Source: Sanghuangporus weigelae (taxonomy: Eukaryota > Basidiomycota > Agaricomycetes > Hymenochaetales > Hymenochaetaceae). From it: a DNA stretch of 64,000 nucleotides. The stretch spans positions 2,108,001-2,172,000 of the forward strand of contig CP137320.1 of the NCBI GenBank assembly GCA_033182465.1, given 5' to 3'. A model generated the notes under the pieces. That model was not told the origin of the DNA. It saw nothing but the letters and a program-made list of their open reading frames with translations, and ran no database searches. Shown one piece after another: positions 38,242 to 46,760 of the stretch. Both the position numbers and the translations under genes were made by a program. Numbering within the stretch: position 1 is the first letter of the stretch; each line of letters begins with the position of its first letter.

Positions 38242-39256
38242 TTCTACTAGACTCGTCCTCGACTTCTACCTACGGAATGATTTCCCTCTCTCTCTCTCTG
38301 TCTCCCTCTCTCCCCCCCTTTCCTCGTTTCTCTCATCGGTTTCTTTCTTGACGCCCGTTCTGTACATGCATGATCTCTGATTATTGTTTCCCTTCTATCA
38401 AGCATCCACAGTAGTTCTCACATGAGGTACTAAAACAGCTTCCTGTGTACATCTGTCTAATTGCATTGTTATTCTTCGTTGTATGTCTTCCCTCTACACT
38501 CCCTTCCTTCCACATCCTTTCTATCTTATGTCATCCCATCCCATCCATTCTCATCACGTATCCTATTTCATCGTCTTTGTCTTTCGTTTGGCTTTGTTGT
38601 CGTGTACGACATCACTTTCCTTCCTTCTTTCATTACCCTCTCGCTCATTGCTATTGTATGCTCGTCGAGATGACTTTTGGGATACTCTTGATTCGTGAAT
38701 GTTTCCGTTTTCTCCTATGATGTTATTTTCTCCTCGGATGTACACTAAAATAAAATCTCCTTTTGCATTTTCATAGAGGAGTTGCTACAGTGATTTCTTC
38801 CGTGTTAGCTTCGTCTACGCCATGACATGACATGAGTAGAAGAGAGACGAAAAGGATAAGGATCACGACGATGACGGACTACTGAAGAAACCAAGGGGGG
38901 AGAAGAGCCCAAACAAGAAAATGATTAAGTCGAGTTTACATATTCGTGAGTATCGTAGAAGAAGATGCTACGCTCATAAGTCATAGGCAAGACGATCGGT
39001 GACCTGGCTTTGGGGCTTGAGTAAGTGCACAAGGATGCACAGCTGGCACAACTTGGAGAAAGTGAAAAAAGGAGCAGGAGAAGGCGTAGGAAGAGAATTC
39101 AAAGAGAAAGGAGATACAGACATATCGACTGACCTGACACAAGAAGGGAGGAAGATGAATTGTGAGAGAGGAAAAAAAAGAAAAGGCCGGCATCGCAGAC
39201 AGACGAACGGAAGACGAAAAGACACAAGATTCGGAAGAAAGTGTCAGAGAAATGCT
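38242..39256. other. Convergent 3' flanks of the HECT and cap methyltransferase genes
   Basis: The left half (to about 38760) is pyrimidine-rich on the plus strand, the right half (38820-39250) purine-rich. Thus each gene has a pyrimidine-rich 3' flank on its own sense strand. Several short open frames here are compositional and not genes. ATAAAATC at 38750 may be a polyadenylation signal. Confidence 0.5.
38282..38325 (+). repeat. CT-rich simple repeat
   Basis: Low-complexity pyrimidine tract with (CT)n runs and a run of eight C residues, just after the HECT stop codon. It belongs to a longer pyrimidine-rich 3' flank reaching about 38760. Confidence 0.8.
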
Positions 39257-41519
39257 TCAAGCTTTCTCAAACGCAAAAGCGACGTAAACATCTGCAAAAA
39301 AAAGGAAGAGGAGAAGGGGACCGAAGATATTGTTCACCACACGGACTGAGAAGAGGAGAAGAACACGACGCACTAGCAGCTTCCCATTGGTCTTCGTCCA
39401 TCTGACTCTCGCCATTCGGATCGACGACTTTCATGCGCTGGAGGAGGGGCCCGAACTCCGGGTGCTCACAGTGCTCTGCATACACATCGTGGAATTCCGC
39501 TTTGTACAGCAGGCGGAGGTGGTATTCCGAGGCGATCCTGAAAAAAAAAAAAACGATCATATTAACGATGAGTCACAATGAAAGCCATAGAGGATTGCGG
39601 GGCTTACTGAACGAAGTTATCCCAATACACGATATACTCTGGGACATCCTCCACCGCGTCGCGCAGGAAGAAGGTATAACGATGACCAAAGACAGGTCTC
39701 CGTTCACGGTCGTCGAACTTGATTCGATACACCGAGTTCCCAAAAGACAGGTCTGAATCAGGCGGGAGCGCGTCCAGTCGCTCACTTCAAAACACATTTA
39801 AGGGGGGAAATATTACATACGATAAAAAGAAAGTAGAACTCACAGTAAAAGTCTATCATTCGGTATAGTCCCAACGAACCTTCCGCCCTTCCTCAACCAA
39901 CGAGTAACGTTCTCAAGCATCACACGCGCCTTCTGTACGCTCTCAAACGCATAATGCATGCAGAACTGCATCGATACAACGTCAAAGGGCGGTGTTTGCG
40001 GCGGTATCGGAATATTCGGAATCTCGGTGAGAGAATGCGAGAAGCAGTCCAACGCGGCGAAGAATGAGGTGAAGCGGGAGGATGATTTGGTTGGATTGGC
40101 CACTGCAGATGACTGATAACGCAGTCGTGCCTGCTCGACAGAGATCTCCGCAATGTCTAGTTCCGGCAGCACGGAATAAGTAAAGCCTTTGAAAAGCGAT
40201 ACGGAAATACCGAATCCACTCACCAACACCAACATACTCTCTTACTCTTGCCTTCTGCCATTTATTCAAATCGCCTCCCTTTCCGCAACCCAAGTCCAGG
40301 ACTCTACCCCCAGGCGAGCCATTGAACTGAACCTTCCCATCTGGTCCCTTCTTATTTTCAATCGGTTCGTCCGGGTGAAGTGCAGGATGCGCAAAGCGCG
40401 CAATGAGGACAGACTTGACCCAGTTGTTGAAGCTCTTGAGACCGATAATCGGGGATTGTTGTCGTTGAGTTACGCCGACATCCGGTCTAAGATTGTCTAT
40501 GAAATATAACGAAATATCAATACATGACATTCTGAAGAATGGAAGAACATACAATGTTTGACGACGAGACCTACGTCTCGTGCGAGCTTCACTGGAGGCT
40601 CTTCTCTTCCCCTACGAAGCAAGGTATCATGCGACACTTCCTCGAACTTCCTCTTGCCCAGCTTGCTCTCCTTCAACGGGTTTTTGCTGAGATTCCTGTA
40701 GAATTCCCTTTCCTCTTCTGATAACGGGACGAGGATGGATCCGGGAGCAGTCAGTCGCTTTCGAGGAGCGTAGGGTATTGCCGGACGAGGCGGGCGTCGC
40801 TGAACGGGAGGAGGGGTGACACGGGGAGGATCTGGGCCAGGTAAAGTAGATACGTTGCTTAGTGGCGTGCGGGGCATTTCAGGCGATCTTGAGTGAGACT
40901 TCGGACCGGACGCGGACGAAGAAGACATTCTACGCAGAATATCTGGCTGGCGAGGAAGAGGAAACCCTTGTCCAAGCGGGGCAACAGTAGAATTGGGAGG
41001 AGCAGTCAGAGTCGGTGCCCGAGAACGACCTAATACTTCCCTATGTCTCAAGAGTGGCGAAGTAGACGGACTGCTATTACTAGCAATAGTAGGCGGCGGC
41101 TGCGCCTGTGCATAGTCGGCATAGCTAGTAGCAGCAGGCGAAACGAAGCGCGGCGAGCCGTCGTCGCTGTTCGGCTGGAGGATGTGCGAGAGGTGTGCAG
41201 AGCGAGGGCGTGGCGTGTCGGACAAGGAAAAGGATGCGGAAGCGCCTGCTGCGAAGCCGCAACTGGGACTGGCTGCTACGGCGCTGCCGCTTGAGCTCGG
41301 GCGACGCTGGAACGGGGATGCCGGTGGCTGGTCATCTGAGTTGAGGAGGACGGAGAGGTCTGTTGCACGCCTGGCTGACGATGGACTCTGGATGGAAGAA
41401 GCGTTGGTGGTTGAGGTGCTGGCTGTGGTGATGAAGACAGAGGAGTGCGGCGATGGGAGTTGTATTGAATGCTGGAGTGGAGAGTTGAGAACGGCGTCTC
41501 TGACTGGGTCGAATGGCAT
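39257..41519 (-). CDS. ABD1: mRNA cap guanine-N7 methyltransferase
   Basis: Methylates the guanine cap of nuclear mRNA using S-adenosylmethionine. The first 250 residues are Ser/Pro-rich and disordered, larger than in yeast, ending [20 protein letters not shown]. The catalytic part begins [20 protein letters not shown], has the AdoMet motif [15 protein letters not shown] (about 40300), then [16 protein letters not shown] (about 39950) and [20 protein letters not shown] last intron (donor GTGCGT after EAA, acceptor TTTTTGCAG) joins to [11 protein letters not shown] and stop TGA at 39257, which restores the family end. Start is placed at the ATG 41519 ([11 protein letters not shown]); frames above it match the relic of the secreted-protein gene instead. 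A run of A residues at 39540-39553 is the polypyrimidine tract of an intron on the coding strand. Confidence 0.9.
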
Positions 41520-41596
41520 GGCTGCCACTGGCCATGCATCAACTCAACTCGCGCGTCTACTTCAGGTAATACTACTGTGGTGTATTTCATTTCAAA

Positions 41597-41800
41597 ATGG
41601 TCCTGCATTCTATCATTCTGCTGGTCGATGTCCACGATCGTCGTCGTGGCAATGTCAGCCAATGTCAATGCTTTGTAAATTGTCGTCGTAGACATAGTAT
41701 AAGAGCGTGAGCATCTTATAGAGACTGTTTATGCACAATTCTTATTTATTTTTGAGAATACGCCAAGTGGTACATTAGCACTCTGGATGTATAAATGGCA
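41597..41800 (-). pseudogene. Decayed partial copy of the adjacent small secreted protein gene
   Basis: Two blocks match the neighbouring gene at 42008-42610 in the same order and strand: HLYIQSANVPLG (about 41798-41763) against HLYIQSTPL, and MSTTTIYKALTLADIATTTI (41695-41636) against MSPTTSYKPLTLDDTATTTT. The sequence between and after them is shortened and out of frame, and the signal peptide and Cys-rich end are missing. This is a host gene relic left by tandem duplication. It abuts the 5' end of the cap methyltransferase gene. Confidence 0.7.
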
Positions 41801-42007
41801 CAGCCGCCGGAGAACATGTAGCTAGCGACAACGAGGTCAACATTCACTACTGCAGCAGGCTCATCGCCGCGAAAAAAAATAGTATACCTTGTGGAGTGCT
41901 TTCCCACTGATCAGTCTATTGCGTCAAGAAGGAAAATCTTCGCACATGCGTTCTGCGGCCAATATATTTTTGTTACCGCCTATTTTATAACGACAGCTCG
42001 ATTAAAC

Positions 42008-42610
42008 TCAGCAAAGACACGGGAGATGAATCGTAATCCAATTCGTGCACGATGACGACGGCATGTCACTTCCTATCAATCACCACAAAATTATCGAAAC
42101 CCTTCCTTAAGAGACTTTGGAGTTCTTACTTACCAGTCTGCAAGAAGAAATTCCAAAGCTCCGACCCGTCAATCGGACAAACGACGAAATTCTGCTGGCC
42201 AGAAGCGACGATAGTATCTCCACTAAGTGACCACGTCGTCGTCGTAGCAGTGTCGTCCAGCGTCAGGGGCTTGTACGACGTCGTCGGTGACATGTCGACG
42301 TTCAGATATAACGACGAGTTGGTGTCTTGGATCGTACTGCCGATGGAGAACCAACCCGAGCTGGATTCTGGTCCGAGGACGGGAGCGCCGTCTTAGTGAT
42401 AAGTGCGTCAGTTACGTGTAGGACAGTGACATTTGCAAAATTGGACTTACCGAGAGGCGTGCTTTGGATGTACAAGTGGTATACCGGGTCCTGGTCTGTA
42501 CGTATTTGGGATCCTGCAGTTGCAGCAGCTGAGGACGTTGAGGTAGGCACCGCCAAGGTCAAAGATACAAGAGATAAAAGAATAGCACACGTCGCTGTAC
42601 CAAGTCTCAT
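42008..42610 (-). CDS. Small secreted protein of unknown function
   Basis: Short protein (about 155 residues) with a signal peptide MRLGTATCAILLSLVSLTLA, probably cut near AVPTS. The mature part reads as beta strands: VYHLYIQSTPL, DGAPVLGPESSSGWFSIGST, SSLYLNVDMS, TTTTWSLSGDTIVASGQQNF and WNFFLQTG. Introns are 42392-42450 and 42073-42133; the last exon adds SDMPSSSCTNWITIHLPCLC with three Cys and a stop at 42008. The strand pattern (LYIQ..GPES..LYLNVD..WSLSGDTI) suggests a beta-trefoil-like or lipocalin-like small fold, but I cannot name the family. A TATAAA on the minus strand at 42678-42683 lies about 70 bp upstream of the start. A decayed copy lies downstream. Confidence 0.75.
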
Positions 42611-43054
42611 TACGACTGAATGTATGGCTCGTTCGAGTAGAAAGGTGTCTTGGGCTTGAGCTAGGACGATTTGACATTTATACAGTCGCAATTGATCCCT
42701 TCGGTCATTCTTCGACTCGGAGTTATGTTCACAGCAGGTAGGGAGAAATCTCGTATATGTCGGACGTCATCAGGTATGTTTCTCCATCCCGAGTCTATTG
42801 TTCGACAAGTACGCGAGTATTTTCCAGAGAAGTAGAATTCTAAGGTAGATTTTGCTTTCTTGATATCAGTCGCGGAGTTGTAGCGATTAAAGTATTCACG
42901 TAACAGCGATGCTGATGGCGTCTTTTAGACTGATACTAGCAAGCGTTAGTATTGGAGGGAAGGTTGAACTTGAACTTGAAAATACTGTATTCGATCACGT
43001 GCAGTGTACCGTAGAAGTGCCAGCTCTTTTCAAGTTCAACTTCCTCTTGTACTC
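42611..43054. promoter_or_regulatory. Divergent spacer of secreted protein (-) and MZM1 (+), with an inverted repeat
   Basis: No gene is seen in this 444-bp gap. An inverted repeat with 13-bp matching arms (TTGAACTTGAAAA at 42970-42982 and its complement at 43027-43039) flanks a 44-nt loop that contains the E-box CACGTG at 42996-43001, close to the MZM1 start at 43055. Confidence 0.5.
42678..42683 (-). promoter_or_regulatory. TATA-like box of the secreted protein gene
   Basis: TATAAA on the minus strand about 70 bp before the start codon at 42610, a usual distance for fungal genes with short leaders. Confidence 0.45.
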
Positions 43055-43741
43055 ATGTCAGTAACGGCCGAGCTCCGAGCTTCAGCACGCTCGACTTATC
43101 GTCTTCTTCTTCGTGCAGCAGCAACCACTTTCCAGGGTTAGTCGTCTTCTATTTATCCGTGCTATCATGAATCTAAACTCCTTGGTTCGCGTTAGGCGAT
43201 GAGCGTGTTCTCAATGGTACGTGCTATTTGCGCTGTATAACTCTGAGTTCAGAGGAAGTGACGAAAATCATATCGACGTTCCATTTGATGTATAATCAGC
43301 ATTCCGAGACAAGCTACGAGCAGACTTTACAGAAAGCCGCTCAGCGATAGACGACCCGGAAGAGTATGCAGCTCGAATCCGACTCGGACGCGAAATTGCG
43401 GATGTGCTGAAGAAGAACGTCGTGCAAGCTGTCAAAGTGGATCCATCAGAGTCTCGCTCATCGCTGTTGGCTTACTCAAAGGACTGGGAGAAGACTGGTC
43501 CTATAGCGCAGAGTGAAGGAGGAGGAGGAACGTGGCGTATGTCATGATCTCACTTCACGATTTTACTTATAAGCTAAACTGCTCTGGAATTAAAATAGGA
43601 TTACGGCTTACAAAAGACATAGAGCTCGGGTCTAATGAATCCGTCAAGTCGAGTCCAGATACAAAAAGACAAACAAAAGAAGGGAAGGGATGCAGTCAAA
43701 CACCTCCATCATCCTCAGAGTCTGCGTTTACACCCGAGTGA
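43055..43741 (+). CDS. MZM1: Complex III assembly factor MZM1 (LYR family)
   Basis: Mitochondrial matrix LYR protein that stabilises the Rieske iron-sulfur protein before its insertion in complex III. The start MSVTAELRASARSTYRLLLR holds the LYR-like motif YRLLLRA; after two introns (donors GTTAGT near 43138 and GTACGT near 43218) the sequence continues GDERVLNAFRDKLRADFTES, then EIADVLKKNVVQAV and, past a fourth exon border, WRLRLTKDIELGSNESV. The NVVQ and RLxxTxxxELGxNExxK patterns are typical of MZM1/LYRM7. The C-terminal 40 residues are Lys/Ser-rich and not part of the family core. The next gene, also mitochondrial, starts 280 bp downstream on the same strand. Confidence 0.82.
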
Positions 43742-44020
43742 GTAGGCTCCGCTGAGCCGTGCGCTCGTATCCCCTCTTTTCGCTCAGTCATTGTACACAT
43801 GTCTTGATTACTCTCAATATAGTCTCTTTTCGCCCTTTCAGTCCACAACCAAGTCCGGGGAAGAAGACTCTTCTCCTGTCCAATCTACGACTGGCGAACC
43901 ACATTGGATGAAAGCTCTCCGTCAGTGCGTTCATGTCACTTTCGCTCGAACTTTGTACGCCTTCTTTGTTAATGCCTACGATATTCTCGGTATAGTCATT
44001 CCGAGCCCGAGTCCGAAGAT

Positions 44021-44858
44021 ATGTCGTCTATGACTCTTGCATCCAGGTTCAGAACAGGACCTTTCAAAGCGAAGAAAGCTGATCCTCCTGAGTGAGTTCA
44101 TAGCCCTTTTCGAGCAAACCATGTACGTAATGGCTACTACAATTCTCTCTTTGTAGTCCTCGGTCCGTTCTCCTTGCTATGCAGGCTGCACTTGGTCTTC
44201 GCTCTGATAATGCGGACGATGACGCCTCCTCGGACGCCGGGATGAACTCTCAAAAGATTGATCAAAAGCCAAGGAACATCAACTTCTCCACTCTCAAACG
44301 TCTCAGCCAAGAACGCGTCAAGCCAGAGCTTAAGGAAGAGGACCTTGAAGAATCATTTGTGCGAGGTCCGTATTACGTTTGATGGACTCCTTCATACTTT
44401 ATTCAATGTATCGTTTTATTAAACGTTTCCTTACTACGATTACTATCGATTTCTAGGTAGCGGTCCAGGCGGACAATCAATCAACAAAACATCCAACAAC
44501 GTCCAATTGCTACACAAACCGACCGGGATTCGCGTCACTTGCCAGGAAACGAGGTCTTTGCAGGCAAACCGGACGATCGCAAGGAAGAAGTTGCTAGACA
44601 GGGTGAGATTTTGTTATACCTTTTCCTCGTATCAACGGATCTTTCATTGAAAACTGAGCATTGATTCTGCAATCGATGAACTAGCTGGACCGAATTGCGA
44701 ATCCGGGCCTTTCAAAGGAGGAAATGAAGCAAGCTAAGCAAGTTGAGAGGGAACGAAGGCGGAAGAAGGCGAAGAGGAAGAAAGAGAGGGAAAAGGCTGC
44801 TATTGAAGAGGCTTTTAATCGTTTTGTTCGACTATCGACAGTAGATCGAAAGGAGTAA
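44021..44858 (+). CDS. Mitochondrial GGQ ribosome-rescue factor (MTRFR/C12orf65-like)
   Basis: Short class I release factor relative without stop-codon recognition domains; family members free peptides from stalled mitochondrial ribosomes. Start [20 protein letters not shown] leads, after an intron, into [20 protein letters not shown] and the block [10 protein letters not shown], spliced to [20 protein letters not shown] with the catalytic GGQ (about 44470). The end is a Lys/Arg-rich helix ([20 protein letters not shown]) typical of this group, which binds the ribosomal tunnel. Stop at 44856-44858. The start codon choice is uncertain; the leader is weakly mitochondrial. Earlier open frames at 43791-44033 show no family match. 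Confidence 0.85.
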
Positions 44859-45228
44859 AACTGGATAAGTGCAGAATACAGGCATCGCGTCTACATACTA
44901 CTTGGGAAAGTACATTGAAACGAAACAAATGCGAATAACAGAACCGTGATTATCGAACATGTCAGGAATAAACGGGAGAGTGAGTTGTGGGTGAGGATGG
45001 TGACGGTGACGAATGACAATAATAATCCATGTTTGCCTCGGTGTATGCAGTCTGAAGTAAAGCGAATAATGAGTATGACGAACGGAAGAAAGATATTGTG
45101 GAAAAAAGAACAAGAGAGCGGTGAGGCGTCAAGGTAGGTAGGTCTCAGGTAGGTATATAGCGTATGCCATGCAGAATCCACTTCCATACAGTACATACTC
45201 GTCCATGTAAGCAAATATGTAATCCATT
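44859..45228. other. Convergent 3' flanks, no gene seen
   Basis: Spacer between the GGQ factor (+) and the next minus-strand gene. It contains a GTAGGTAGGTCTCAGGTAGG patch near 45134-45155 and no coding frame I can support. Confidence 0.4.
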
Positions 45229-46136
45229 CTAATCAAAATGCATCCAATGTCCAGGCACTTTCATCCGACACTTCTCACAGTCCGCACGGGGTCCCATCGA
45301 GACGAAGGGTCTTCTCCGCTGCTGTCCCGTCGGTGTACAGCCGGTCACCCTCCATTGAGAATGACATTGCGTTTGCGATGAGGGAGAATTGGAGTCTCCG
45401 ACAACTGACATTGGCGAAGAAGGCATCTCCCCAGCGTTACCATTCATCGATGGAGGAGGCGTGGATGGTTGCGAAAGTAAAAGCCCGAGTGCGAGACGCG
45501 GTCCGTCTGTGGGTGTTGAAGGCGTTGCTGGGTGTAAAGTGATCTTTGGCGGTCGTGCAGTGTTGTTATTTGTATTTGCATTTGTGTAGGTGTTGTCAGT
45601 GCGATGCGAGCGTGGTGTATCTAAGAGGGCGTGTAATGAGTTCAAAGCCTCATTTGTCGAGGGGAGGTCTATTGATCCTGATTCAAGAGAACGGAAGTGC
45701 AAGTTCGGATGAGAGTGCGAATGTGAGTCCAGTTGTTGTTGCGATCCCGTTGGGCTTGTCATGCTCGAATCCTCTGTGTCTGGTGGGTGAGTTTGAGGAC
45801 GAGGTGTCGAGAGATCTTCATGGAGAGTGTGCCGAGAGGCAATGTCCTCGAGACCGGTCTACGTAGGTCGCAACACGCCAATGAATGAACATCACAACAT
45901 AAGCAAATACGAAACTATAGACGCACCATTTGCACATCTCCTTTGATCTCCTCATCAAGATCTTCATCAGCCTCGCCCGACCGAGTGGATAGGTGGTCAC
46001 CCTCGCTCAAAGCAGGACTATGAATCGACATCCCCTGCGTCTGATGCACCCATTCGTCCTCATAACGCGACCACCGCCTACCCACTCCCCCTTCCTCCTG
46101 ATTCACTCCCTTTCTATACTGGCGCTGCGAGACCAT
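45229..46136 (-). CDS. Conserved hypothetical protein with Cys-containing C-terminus
   Basis: Two exons are predicted. Exon 1 (46136 to about 45928) reads MVSQRQYRKGVNQEEGGVGR with an acidic end DLDEEIKGDVQM, followed by a donor GTGCGT. Exon 2 begins near 45774 (DSSMTSPTGSQQQLD) and is Ser/Thr/Pro/Asn-rich until a compact C-terminus: RRPFVSMGPRADCEKCRMKV then PGHWMHFD. That last block, with a CxxC pair, is the only part that looks conserved and could bind zinc with the nearby His residues. I do not recognise the family. The disordered body suggests a regulatory protein. Confidence 0.55.
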
Positions 46137-46760
46137 AGTCCGTTTCTATCCCATTATCAACAAAAACAAGACATAGACAGTTTCGTGGGGTCAGGTCAGA
46201 TACGACTTCGCACACGCATATGCAGTATAAATTCTATTCACCGACGCTCGTTCGAGAGGACTAGGCGACCCCGGCGACCTCGCACGTTTATTCGAGGCTG
46301 AGACTGAGCGGATACGCATTTGAGGAGAGAGAATGTCGACTTCCATGAGAGTCCGAGTCGGTGGCTCCTTGGTGAGACGCGTCGTATGTAATCTATACTT
46401 AACCTAGACGCGAAGGGAAACGCGCATAGATTATGTAAGGATAGCGTAGATCAAAGTTTATTTCCTCCTGATTCTCATTGTCTGTCTCGATTGATTTTGG
46501 AAACGACAAAACATTCAGCTGGGATTTCATTCAACATCTACTGAACAACAAAATAAATATCATCTCTACGAGTATCGTACAGTTTTTATGTATGTTTGTC
46601 TACGTCGAGATAATGTCAAATTTCTTCTTTTTAGTGTATCAGACAGTGGGTGGGTAAGGAATGGTAATGAGAGTCCAGATGTACAAGCTATTCCACAATG
46701 CTAATCAGATCAGACAAAGATATCGCGCGCGTTGCGAAATGGTTCTTCTAGACTGCGCAT
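46137..46760. other. Upstream region of the hypothetical gene and 3' flank of trehalose phosphorylase
   Basis: No gene is seen in this 624-bp gap. AT-rich sequence near 46500-46640 probably holds polyadenylation signals of the trehalose phosphorylase transcript; the left part should be the promoter of the hypothetical gene. Confidence 0.4.

Noticed and set aside
38445-38745. Several overlapping open frames
   Set aside because: They come from the pyrimidine-rich 3' flank of the HECT gene and have low-complexity Ser/Leu/Phe composition with no domain.
38999-39349. 116-codon Lys/Arg-rich plus-strand frame
   Set aside because: It follows from the purine-rich tract and overlaps the last exon of the cap methyltransferase.
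41597-41695. MSTTTIYKALTL frame as the true N-terminus of the cap methyltransferase
   Set aside because: It matches the neighbouring secreted protein instead and is in another frame from the methyltransferase body.
42327-42659. 110-codon plus-strand frame
   Set aside because: It is antisense to the secreted protein gene, which has a signal peptide and consistent splice sites.
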